Shown: positions 1 to 5,010 of the stretch, one piece after another | Layout: each line of letters begins with the position of its first letter | Position numbering within the stretch: position 1 is the first letter of the stretch | Assembly (NCBI GenBank): GCA_030630315.1 | Contig: DAOVNI010000033.1 | Span: 1-9,631, forward strand | Length of the DNA: 9,631 nt | Source of the DNA: Phycisphaerae bacterium | Lineage (GTDB): Bacteria; Planctomycetota; Phycisphaerae; Sedimentisphaerales; Anaerobacaceae | Direction: 5' to 3' | Made by a program: the position numbers and the translations under genes | The notes under the pieces: model-generated | Databases searched by the model: none | What the model was told of the DNA's origin: nothing | What the model saw: the letters and a program-made list of their open reading frames with translations, nothing else

Positions 1-153
1 GCCTGTGCACTGTGCGTGGATGCCTGCCCCGACGTTTTTGAGATGGGTGAGGAGATAGCCCAGGTTACCGCTGAGGATGTTCCTGCCGAGCACGAGGACG
101 CTGTTCAGCAGGCCGCCGACGAGTGTCCGGCCGAGGCAATTATCGTCGAATAA
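1..153 (+). CDS. Ferredoxin, single [4Fe-4S] cluster (3' end only)
   Basis: The window opens inside this gene; 50 residues and a TAA stop are visible. The fragment reads ACALCVDACPDVFEM and ends with ECPAEAIIVE. The cysteines at visible positions 2, 5 and 9, the CPDVFEM run and the distal Cys42-Pro match the layout of small monocluster ferredoxins of the Desulfovibrio gigas ferredoxin II kind. In that family the equivalents of Cys2, Cys5 and Cys42, plus one Cys upstream (here lost beyond the window edge), bind the cluster, and the Cys9 equivalent can form a disulfide. The protein is acidic, as expected of a soluble cytoplasmic electron carrier. Its redox partner cannot be told from here. It converges on proC with only 17 nt between the two stop codons, so the two genes are not co-transcribed. 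Confidence 0.87.
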   Translation, partial: ACALCVDACPDVFEMGEEIAQVTAEDVPAEHEDAVQQAADECPAEAIIVE

Positions 154-170
154 CCGCCATCAACAAGACG

Positions 171-980
171 CTATGCGGAGAGCTGCTGACTTCTCTCGCA
201 GGCTTTTTTGATAGCTTCTGCTATCAAGGGGCCGAATCCGCCCTCTGCGAAGACTTTCAGGGCTGCTTCGGTTGTTCCGCCGGGCGAGGTGACTTTTTGC
301 CGAAGCTGAGCGGGGCTCTCACCCCTATTATCAGCTTCAACGGCAAGCAGAGCGGCGCCTTTAGCAGTCTGGAGGACGAGAGTCTTCGCTACGTCGTCAG
401 GCAGTCCTGATTGGCCTGCTGCCTTTATCATCTCTTCCATCAAAAGAAAATAATACGCAGGCCCACTGCCACTCACCGCCGTAACCGCATCGATCAGGCC
501 TTCATCATCAACGACAACCGCTTCACCGACTGCCGAAAAGATTGATTTTGCCTTCTCCAGCATCGGCTTGGCCTTGTCATTGGCAAACAATGCACTGGCT
601 CCTTCGCTGATTAAAGCGGGCGTGTTGGGCATAACGCGGACTATTGCAACGTCGCCGAGAGCATCAGCAATTTTGGTGACTTTGACGCCCGCCGCAATCG
701 ATATAATAAGGGTCTCAGGCTTGAAGGCGAGTTTTATGCTTTCGAGAGCTTCGGTCATATTCTGGGGCTTGACGCTTAAGACAAGGATGTCAACCTTCGC
801 GGCCAGCCCGGCATTATTCTCAAGAGGGACGACATTATATTTTTCAGCAAGGAACTTAAGCCGCTCGGCCCTGATGTCACTTATAAATACATTTTCCGGT
901 TTGTAAACTCCGGCGGCTGTTATGCCCTTTATCAGGGCCTCAGCCATATTCCCGCTGCCGACAAAACCGATTGTGTCCAC
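171..980 (-). CDS. proC: Pyrroline-5-carboxylate reductase
   Basis: ProC catalyses the last step of proline synthesis, the NAD(P)H-dependent reduction of 1-pyrroline-5-carboxylate to L-proline in the cytoplasm. The 269-residue product has the normal family length. The N-terminal Rossmann nucleotide-binding motif is GFVGSGNMAEAL (residues 5-16). VRVMPNTP lies at 114-121, and the C-terminal dimerisation and active-site signatures are SGSGPAYYF (170-178) and VTSPGGTTEAAL (230-241). I chose the GTG start at 980 because AAGGAG lies six bases upstream and the Rossmann strand begins directly after it. The reading frame stays open to an ATG at 1082, but that extension is translated REP-like palindrome and is low-complexity, so it is not part of the protein. 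The gene stands alone on the minus strand. All key motifs are intact. Confidence 0.97.
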   Translation of the reverse strand: MDTIGFVGSGNMAEALIKGITAAGVYKPENVFISDIRAERLKFLAEKYNVVPLENNAGLAAKVDILVLSVKPQNMTEALESIKLAFKPETLIISIAAGVKVTKIADALGDVAIVRVMPNTPALISEGASALFANDKAKPMLEKAKSIFSAVGEAVVVDDEGLIDAVTAVSGSGPAYYFLLMEEMIKAAGQSGLPDDVAKTLVLQTAKGAALLAVEADNRGESPAQLRQKVTSPGGTTEAALKVFAEGGFGPLIAEAIKKACERSQQLSA

Positions 981-986
981 TTCTTT

Positions 987-992
987 CTCCTT
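987..992 (-). promoter_or_regulatory. Ribosome binding site deciding the proC GTG start
   Basis: On the minus strand the sequence AAGGAG is followed by six bases (AAAGAA) and then GTG at 980. This is an ideal Shine-Dalgarno position. It favours the GTG over the in-frame ATG 102 bases further upstream, which has no comparable site and lies beyond a palindromic repeat. Confidence 0.85.
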
Positions 993-1020
993 GTGATTAT
1001 TGACTACAACGCCTGAAACC

Positions 1021-1047
1021 TTAGCCCCCGACTTTATGTCGGGGGTT
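1021..1047 (-). repeat. REP-like palindrome, copy 1
   Basis: A 27-nt element with arms CCCCCGAC and GTCGGGGG around the loop TTTAT, flanked by TTAG and TT. It is identical in all 27 positions to the copy at 1596-1622. It is in inverted orientation to the copy at 1102-1128, from which it differs by compensatory stem changes. A degenerate half copy (TTTAT followed by CGGGGGTT) lies just after it at about 1053-1064. It sits in the leader of proC, about 40 bases before the GTG start, so it may also be transcribed as a hairpin there. Confidence 0.85.
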
Positions 1048-1101
1048 CTACCTTTATCGGGGGTTTTACCTTCCCAACCCATCAGGATAAACTTGAGAAT
1101 A

Positions 1102-1128
1102 AACCCCCAAGATAAACTTGGGGGCTAA
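1102..1128 (+). repeat. REP-like palindrome, copy 2 (inverted, covaried stem)
   Basis: A 27-nt element with arms CCCCCAAG and CTTGGGGG around the loop ATAAA, ending in CTAA. Compared with the reverse complement of the other two copies, the CCCCC/GGGGG core, the ATAAA loop and the flanking AA and CTAA are the same. Two inner base pairs have changed on both arms (G-C to A-T and C-G to G-C), so pairing is kept. It lies four bases after the stop codon of the transposase, on the side where that minus-strand transcript would end. It could therefore also act as a 3' hairpin, but no T-run follows on either strand. Confidence 0.85.
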
Positions 1129-1132
1129 CAGT

Positions 1133-1582
1133 TTATTGATTGTGCTTCAGAACATAATCAATCTTACTTTTTAGCTCATCTTTATTAAAACAATATCTCT
1201 TATCGTATCCTTTTGTCCACAACCTACCAACAAATCCATTTGCTTCCAGTGCCAGCCTTGCAGCGTTCTTGTAATGACTCAAGACTTTGCCTATCGGCTT
1301 GGCAATAGAATTCAATACTATATGAACATGGTTTGAGCATACTGCCATGGCATATATCTTTTGGCTCAGACTTTCAGCTTCACTCAGGACGGCGTCTTGG
1401 ACAATTTTCTGTTCTTTCTGGTTCAACTTAACGGTTTTTGTTTTTTGCATCGCCATATTAGCCTGCCGCAAACCGATATTTTCCCTCAGAACTTTACCGT
1501 TCTTGACATATCCACGTTCGTCACCTTACAGCCAACTACCATAGGCTGTCCACGTTAGCATATACCCCACCATCTTCTTCAT
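1133..1582 (-). pseudogene. REP-associated tyrosine transposase (RAYT, Y1/HUH type) with one nonsense codon
   Basis: Read from the ATG at 1580-1582, the frame encodes MKKMVGYMLTWTAYGSWL, then TAA at 1526-1528 (codon 19), then GDERGYVKNGKVLREN, and runs on without interruption to the stop at 1133. The stretch on both sides of the TAA is typical of this family, where a Gln normally stands in SWLQGD; one C-to-T change would give the stop. The HUH metal-binding motif is CSNHVHIVL (His at codons 85 and 87). The likely catalytic tyrosine is in IDYVLKHN near the C-terminus (codon 143). RAYTs are single-domain relatives of IS200/IS605 transposases that nick single-stranded palindromes and are linked to REP sequences; palindromes lie on both sides here. 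Translation could restart at the TTG at 1471 (112 residues) and would keep HUH and Tyr but lose the N-terminal strand, so activity is doubtful. Confidence 0.85.
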
Positions 1583-1595
1583 AACCAAACCCCAT

Positions 1596-1622
1596 TTAGC
1601 CCCCGACTTTATGTCGGGGGTT
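1596..1622 (-). repeat. REP-like palindrome, copy 3
   Basis: Identical over 27 nt to the element at 1021-1047: arms CCCCCGAC and GTCGGGGG around TTTAT. It begins 13 bases upstream of the transposase ATG (1582), so the minus-strand transcript would carry this hairpin over or next to its ribosome binding region. On the plus strand it is followed by TTTT, which gives it the look of a weak intrinsic terminator, but no plus-strand gene ends before it. Confidence 0.85.
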
Positions 1623-1706
1623 TTCCTCTCCTTTGAATTTTTCGCTTTACGTTTTTCGTCTCTTGCTATACCCTACACTTTATACCCTAATTTAAGGAAA
1701 GGTACA

Positions 1707-2210
1707 ATGCAAAAACAAGTTGAATATTCCGATGCCATAAAAACCAAGTATCCGGAGCAGGTGGTAATAGCCATCGCCAGGGACAAGGCCGGCCGGGCCA
1801 ACCCTGTTACGTTAGGCTGGACAATGATTGTATCGGGGACCCCGCCAATGATGGCAATAGCCGTCGCAAGCAGGCATTACTCAATCGAGACCATCAGGCA
1901 CTCGAAATGCTTTACCATTGCGTTTCCATCCTCGGAGATGGCCGATGCGGCACTTTTCTTCGGCTCAAGGTCCGGCAGGGACACCGATAAATTTGCCGAA
2001 TTCGAGTGCAAAACAGAGCCGGCCAAAGCCATTGATTCGGTACTTTTGGCCGAGGCCGTGGCGAACTTCGAATGCACACTCGAATCAGAAACGCCCGCCG
2101 GCGACCATATAATCTTTGTCGGCAAGGTCGTTTCCTCTCATACGAACACCGAGCCGAAGAAGCGGCTGTACACCGTAGGCCCAGGCCATAAATTGGGCTC
2201 GGCTTCCTGA
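1707..2210 (+). CDS. Flavin reductase-like, FMN-binding split-barrel protein
   Basis: A 167-residue protein of the flavin reductase-like domain family (DIM6/NTAB type), whose members bind FMN in a split beta-barrel and reduce flavin or act as small flavoproteins. Supporting segments are NPVTLGWTMIVSGTPPMMAIAV (residues 32-53; start of the barrel), CFTIAFPS (68-75), SGRDTDKF (89-96) and a C-terminal strand region ECTLESETPAGDH followed by IIFVGKVV (122-142). The length is normal for a single-domain member. The ATG at 1707 is chosen because AAGGA (1694-1698) lies eight bases upstream. The frame is open back to 1611, but that part is translated palindrome and T-rich spacer. There are no signal peptide or membrane segments, so it is probably cytoplasmic. 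It stands alone on the plus strand, so substrate and partner enzyme are unknown. Some relatives are annotated for nitrilotriacetate or aromatic oxidation, but nothing here supports that. Confidence 0.86.
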   Translation: MQKQVEYSDAIKTKYPEQVVIAIARDKAGRANPVTLGWTMIVSGTPPMMAIAVASRHYSIETIRHSKCFTIAFPSSEMADAALFFGSRSGRDTDKFAEFECKTEPAKAIDSVLLAEAVANFECTLESETPAGDHIIFVGKVVSSHTNTEPKKRLYTVGPGHKLGSAS

Positions 2211-2242
2211 AATACCGCCTCTTACCGTTAATGGGTAGTAGT

Positions 2243-2265
2243 CTGTCAAGATTGAATTGGTAAGT
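2243..2265 (+). repeat. Direct repeat, left copy, bracketing mntA-hepT
   Basis: The 23-base copy starts CTGTCAAGATTG and ends TAAGT. It matches the copy at 3371-3393 at 20 of 23 positions, in the same orientation. The three differences are G/A at position 12, G/A at position 18 and T/C at position 19. The two copies lie 1.1 kb apart on either side of the mntA-hepT genes. Confidence 0.6.
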
Positions 2266-2267
2266 GC

Positions 2268-2292
2268 CATTGCGAGCGAAGCGAAGCAATCT
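2268..2292 (+). repeat. Dispersed repeat of the GCGAGCGAAGCGAAGC type
   Basis: The element runs from CATTGC to GCAATCT, with the core GAGCGAAGCGAA between complementary ATTGC and GCAAT arms. From general knowledge, near-identical sequences are scattered in intergenic DNA of many unrelated bacteria and give spurious translations such as ASEAKQS. Only one copy occurs in this window, so its repeat status here rests on that prior knowledge. Confidence 0.5.
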
Positions 2293-2300
2293 ATATTTAG

Positions 2301-2319
2301 CCTGCGGTTTTACCGCAGG
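2301..2319 (+). repeat. Perfect 8-bp hairpin
   Basis: Arms CCTGCGGT (2301-2308) and ACCGCAGG (2312-2319) enclose a TTT loop. It lies 90 bases after the flavin reductase-like gene and could end its transcript. The following TTTGGAT is too poor in T for a typical intrinsic terminator, so its role is open. Confidence 0.6.
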
Positions 2320-2462
2320 TTTGGATACACGAAATCAGTTGACTTTTTCGCCAAGGGTGGTTACTTTATGACAGTAAAGTCAGGTATGGCTGCCAATTTA
2401 ACCAGCAAGCAAAGCCAATACCTGAATTTCCGAAAAAGAAAGTGTTAAGCAATATTATTCCT

Positions 2463-2765
2463 ATGATTGATATAGAAAAAATCAAACCAGAGATTGAACG
2501 GGTATGTCGGCGTTTGCCAGTCAAACAATTAGGCCTGTTTGGTTCTGCTTTGAGCCGGAATTTCTCTCAAGCCAGTGACGTCGACGTTTTGGTGATTTTC
2601 GATTCGGGCGAAAATATTGACCTTTTCGATAAGTATTTTGAATTAAAAGAGCAATTAGAAGAAATATTTAAACGAGACGTTGATCTGGTTGTTGATAGAA
2701 AATTCAGAAACCCTGTCTTAAGAAAATCTATTGACAGGACAAGGACCGTCATTTATGAACGATGA
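2463..2765 (+). CDS. mntA: MNT-domain nucleotidyltransferase antitoxin
   Basis: A 100-residue minimal nucleotidyltransferase. It carries the signature GS-X10-D-X-D exactly: Gly27-Ser28, ten residues (ALSRNFSQAS), Asp39-Val-Asp41. A third acidic position lies in RDVDLVV (Asp72 or Asp74). In studied pairs the MntA protein inactivates its HEPN toxin by adding AMP units to a tyrosine of the toxin. Its 3' end overlaps hepT by 11 bases, which indicates translational coupling and a shared transcript. The start is uncertain: the ATG at 2463 gives the usual family length, but an in-frame GTG at 2442 would add seven residues, and neither has a strong ribosome binding site. The protein is cytoplasmic, with no signal or membrane segment. 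All catalytic residues are present, so the antitoxin should be active. Confidence 0.87.
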   Translation: MIDIEKIKPEIERVCRRLPVKQLGLFGSALSRNFSQASDVDVLVIFDSGENIDLFDKYFELKEQLEEIFKRDVDLVVDRKFRNPVLRKSIDRTRTVIYER

Positions 2766-3093
2766 AACAAGAAAAAACCTTATTGATGTCCTTCAGGCAG
2801 CCGAGGAGATACAAAATTTTGTTCGCGGAATGGATTTCAAGGCATATCAAAACAAGCCTGTTACCAAAAGAGCTGTCGAAAGAGACTTTGAAATTATTGG
2901 AGAAGCTCTTAACAGGATTAAGGACACAGATGACGAATTACTGGAAAAGATTTCCGAGCATCACCGCATCATAGGGTTCAGAAATATCTTAATTCACGGT
3001 TATGATATTGTTGATGAGGCCATTGTATGGCAAGCCGTTACAAAACACCTGCCGATTTTAATCAGAGAAATAAAAGAAATACTGAGCGCCTAA
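2755..3093 (+). CDS. hepT: HEPN-domain toxin ribonuclease
   Basis: A 112-residue all-helical HEPN protein of the HepT (DUF86) family. The defining R-X4-H-X-Y motif is present as RNILIHGY: Arg76, His81, Tyr83. In this family Arg and His form the RNA-cleaving site of the dimer and the Tyr is the residue AMPylated by MntA. The upstream helix with RAVERDFEIIGEALNRI (residues 39-55) is also typical. The start at 2755 is supported by AAGGA (2741-2745) nine bases upstream and by the 11-base overlap with mntA. The antitoxin gene comes first and the toxin second. Together they form a type VII toxin-antitoxin pair, thought to act in phage defence or plasmid maintenance. The stop codon lies inside the left arm of a hairpin (3090-3139). 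Length and motifs are intact. Confidence 0.89.
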   Translation: MNDETRKNLIDVLQAAEEIQNFVRGMDFKAYQNKPVTKRAVERDFEIIGEALNRIKDTDDELLEKISEHHRIIGFRNILIHGYDIVDEAIVWQAVTKHLPILIREIKEILSA

Positions 3094-3139
3094 CAAAGTA
3101 CGGCAGATAAATTCGGAAAATATGATGTGCTTTTGTTAG
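3090..3139 (+). repeat. Hairpin overlapping the hepT stop codon
   Basis: CTAACAAA (3090-3097) pairs perfectly with TTTGTTAG (3132-3139). After one bulged T, four more pairs can form, GTAC with GTGC, including one T-G, which gives about 12 pairs around a 25-base loop. The hepT TAA is within the left arm. There is no T-tract after the stem, so it is not a standard intrinsic terminator. It may be the 3' structure of the mntA-hepT message or the edge of a transferred unit. Confidence 0.55.
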
Positions 3140-3370
3140 CGACAAGGCCGGCAATGGCGAACCGGCAAATTTTGTAAATCCACGAACGCCCGACTGTCGG
3201 CATAATACCCCTTTGCCCAAAGTCAATAAGTAATCCCTTGGAAACGACTTAGGCCAGTTCTCCTTCTTATTAGGCCTCTTATATGATTTCCGTATAACAT
3301 CACGAACTTCTCGTCATTCAGAGGAATCCTAACCGCTGCAGTGCCTTCAAAAAACACAAAAAATTCCGAC

Positions 3371-3393
3371 CTGTCAAGATTAAATTGACAAGT
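3371..3393 (+). repeat. Direct repeat, right copy, bracketing mntA-hepT
   Basis: Partner of the copy at 2243-2265, with 20 of 23 bases matching. In this copy TGTCAA (3372-3377) and TTGACA (3385-3390) are complementary, so it is also a small hairpin with a 7-base loop. The left copy has lost this symmetry through the changes at positions 18 and 19. Confidence 0.6.
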
Positions 3394-3463
3394 AAATATC
3401 CGGTTTCTTTTTGCTTAATACAGGGATTTGACTTAGGAAACCGTGTACTCAACCGTTACCCTG

Positions 3464-3493
3464 CTCTGCGAAGCTGCGCAGGGCGAAGCAGAG
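3464..3493 (+). repeat. Nested palindromic GC-rich repeat
   Basis: CTCTGC at 3464-3469 can pair with GCAGAG at 3488-3493. Alternatively CTGCG (3466-3470) can pair with CGCAG (3477-3481). GCGAAGC-type units recur inside it, similar in style to the element at 2268-2292. It looks like a dispersed intergenic repeat rather than a regulatory site. Confidence 0.45.
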
Positions 3494-3581
3494 TAATCCT
3501 TGGATTATCACTTGATTTTGGGCAATTCGACAAGCTAATTGCATCTAAGTTGCGTTCTCTGGCCGATAAACCTCAGAAGCC

Positions 3582-3598
3582 AATCTCTAATCTCTAAT
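3582..3598 (+). repeat. AATCTCT satellite, block 1
   Basis: Just over two tandem copies of the heptamer AATCTCT. The same heptamer returns at 3693-3725, about 95 bases further on. Confidence 0.7.
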
Positions 3599-3692
3599 CC
3601 ACTCAAGAATCCATCATCAAGCATCGAGTATCGAGAATCCAGAATCGAGCAACGATTTGCTAAGCCTTGTCCTGTGCGTAGCCAAAGAAACC

Positions 3693-3725
3693 AATCTCTA
3701 ATCTCTAATTCTCTAATCTCTAATT
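3693..3725 (+). repeat. AATCTCT satellite, block 2
   Basis: Four tandem AATCTCT-type units, one of them missing its initial A's (the TAATTCTCTAAT stretch), ending in TAATT. Both this block and block 1 are preceded by CC, and the DNA between them carries ATCGAG-type near repeats (3619-3655). Confidence 0.7.
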
Positions 3726-4240
3726 AACTCCCCTTAACCCTCGCCCGCTCAGACGTTACCAGATCTGCTCGTACGAGCCTGTTTTATTATTTGAGGTTTG
3801 GGTTCTTGCCCTGTAAGGCTTGTTATCCTCAAGGCCCTTTATGCCTTGATTACGAAGCTTTCGCTTCCAACAGTAATTAGATCAGATGCTCGGAAAGAGC
3901 GATCGCAAAACGGGGCTGTGGGCGATAACCTGCAGCCTCCTTTTTGGGCCCACAATGGGACTCTTTGAGTCAGCAAATCCGTACAACCCTACTACAACCC
4001 GAAAGCCCATTATCTGCCAATTCCGCAAAAACAGCCAATTTATAAGTTCTTTATTTTCAGTGACTTATGGAAAAGTGAAAAGTTGTGTGACGGTTTCAAT
4101 GACCGGTGCGACCTCTTGGGCATGTCGTGGTGATTGAGGGCGGAAGTCCCTGAACTTGTTTTGACAGCGATTCCATACGGTGGTAAGTTATTTGTAAGGT
4201 CAAGAAAACTTTAGCTGAAGCGTCAGGTTTTGGTGCAAGG

Positions 4241-4735
4241 ATGATTGAACTGGATGGCATAAAGTCCGAGAGAAGGAGATACTATTTTTTTCTGAATCCC
4301 TATGGAGATGCCGCTTTCACTAAGTGCCCAAAATGTGAGAGCAGCACAAAAATACGCAAATTTCCACTGGTTATTCACATCGACCCTCAGCAGCTTTTGC
4401 TCTTGAACAAAAAATGCCGCTACTGTGTTAAATGCGATTTGATAATAGCCAAAAAGTCCGAACTGGAATCCTTAATGGCAGCTTGTTTTGAACCATCTAA
4501 GCCACAAATAATAGGGAACAATTATCTTGTGATGGGCGTCGCTGAAAGAAGGGATTGGCTGGAAAGCAAGAAGGGCAAAATGCCGCAAGGTGAAACAATA
4601 GAGCGCATGTTGGTGTTCAAAGACATTCTGAATTTCGAACCAGTACAAGCTGGATGGTATCGCGAGGGTGAAAATGCCCGCCGTGTCTGCGACATGTCGC
4701 GACAGGAAGGATATAGGCGACGACAAAAGCGATAG
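4241..4735 (+). CDS. Conserved-looking hypothetical protein with a zinc-ribbon-like cysteine pattern
   Basis: I do not recognise a named family with a known function, although proteins of this general appearance are annotated as hypothetical in several bacteria. The 164-residue product carries CPKC (Cys29, Cys32) and CRYCVKC (Cys59, Cys62, Cys65) separated by 26 residues. This would suit a single zinc ribbon with one spare cysteine. The region between them is hydrophobic and strand-like (FPLVIHIDPQQLLLL, residues 41-55), and the middle YLVMGVAERRDW is followed by a charged part ending in RRRQKR. There is no signal peptide or membrane segment. The start is the first ATG in the frame; AAGG lies immediately before it, too close for a good ribosome binding site, so initiation may be weak. 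It has no operon partner, being flanked by about 1.1 kb and 0.65 kb of repeat-rich DNA. Confidence 0.7.
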   Translation: MIELDGIKSERRRYYFFLNPYGDAAFTKCPKCESSTKIRKFPLVIHIDPQQLLLLNKKCRYCVKCDLIIAKKSELESLMAACFEPSKPQIIGNNYLVMGVAERRDWLESKKGKMPQGETIERMLVFKDILNFEPVQAGWYREGENARRVCDMSRQEGYRRRQKR

Positions 4736-4873
4736 TCTAATGGCTGGTTGAGACGAGATGAAATTCAGAAAAGAAAAAAAACCATGGACACAATCCCGAT
4801 CTTGAAGCCCCAAAGGGGGGGGATTACTACGATTGACCATGACATAAGCAGATTCACGATGTCCATTATGATT

Positions 4874-4923
4874 GTGGCATGGGCTTCCAGCCCATGGAAA
4901 CACGGCCAGGATGGCCGTGCCAC
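4874..4923 (+). repeat. Three-way-junction (cruciform-forming) repeat with complementary loops
   Basis: GTGG (4874-4877) pairs with CCAC (4920-4923) as a closing stem. Inside are two perfect 8-bp hairpins: CATGGGCT/AGCCCATG (4878-4885 and 4889-4896) with loop TCC, and CACGGCCA/TGGCCGTG (4901-4908 and 4912-4919) with loop GGA, joined by GAAA. The loops TCC and GGA are complementary. From general knowledge, similar units (translating to HGQDGRAT-like strings) are scattered in genomes of the PVC bacteria. Only one copy is in the window. Confidence 0.75.
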
Positions 4924-4950
4924 AGCTGTTCAGATAAGCTGCGAACGTTA

Positions 4951-4993
4951 GCTCTCAATCTTAAATCTCAAATTTGAAATCTCAAATCTCAAA
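4951..4993 (+). repeat. AAATCTC satellite
   Basis: Imperfect tandem units of AAATCTC, including AAATCTCAAATTTGAAATC, in which AAATTTGAAAT interrupts the register. It is related in style to the AATCTCT blocks at 3582-3598 and 3693-3725 and marks the same kind of slippage-prone intergenic DNA. Confidence 0.6.
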
Positions 4994-5010
4994 TGGCAAC
5001 AGGGATTTTA

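Larger units (their letters stand above)
2211..2462. other. Intergenic block of small repeats and hairpins
   Basis: These 252 bases hold no convincing gene. In order they contain one copy of a direct repeat (2243-2265), a dispersed repeat with arms ATTGC/GCAAT (2268-2292), a strong hairpin (2301-2319) and a smaller hairpin with arms ACTTTA (2363-2368) and TAAAGT (2375-2380). The open frame through 2257-2448 on the plus strand translates these repeats and resembles no protein. No clear promoter for the downstream toxin-antitoxin pair could be picked out. Confidence 0.6.
3094..4240. other. Gene-poor spacer, about 1.15 kb
   Basis: No reading frame here looks like a real gene: the open frames are short, compositionally odd and run across repeats. 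From left to right it holds the hairpin after hepT, the right copy of the direct repeat (3371-3393), a nested palindromic stretch with CTCTGC/GCAGAG arms (3464-3493), a TAATCC-TT-GGATTA hairpin (3494-3507), two AATCTCT satellite blocks (3582-3598 and 3693-3725) separated by ATCGAG-rich DNA (3619-3655), a perfect GCTCGTACGAGC palindrome (3767-3778) and a GAAGC-TTTC-GCTTC hairpin (about 3854-3867). From 3870 to 4240 I see nothing I can name. On the minus strand about 3220-3400 stays open for some 60 codons but lacks a start codon; it could be a decayed gene end. Confidence 0.55.

Noticed and set aside
208..227. Perfect hairpin TTGATAGC/GCTATCAA near the 3' end of proC as a terminator
   Set aside because: It lies inside the coding sequence, has no T-tract after it on the relevant strand, and encodes ordinary ProC residues (LIAEAIKK).
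981..1082. Thirty-four-residue N-terminal extension of proC from an ATG at 1082
   Set aside because: It translates a REP-like palindrome and low-complexity DNA. The GTG at 980 has a strong ribosome binding site and gives the normal ProC length and N-terminus.
1646..1672. TTTACG and TATACC as a promoter for the flavin reductase-like gene
   Set aside because: Spacing of 15 bases is too short and both hexamers are poor; the stretch is T-rich low-complexity DNA.
2391..2450. attC-like boxes (ATTTAAC and GTTAAGC) upstream of mntA
   Set aside because: The degenerate 7-mers fit by letter, but there is no inverted-repeat structure between them, so chance is the simplest explanation.
3220..3405. Minus-strand open stretch reading FFVFFEGTAAVRIPLNDEKFV
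   Set aside because: About 60 codons with no start codon, bounded by stops and running through the direct repeat. It might be a decayed gene end, but there is no family to support it.
3886..4137. Eighty-three-residue open frame in the large spacer
   Set aside because: It has no ribosome binding site, no recognisable domain and unusual composition; it is best read as chance.
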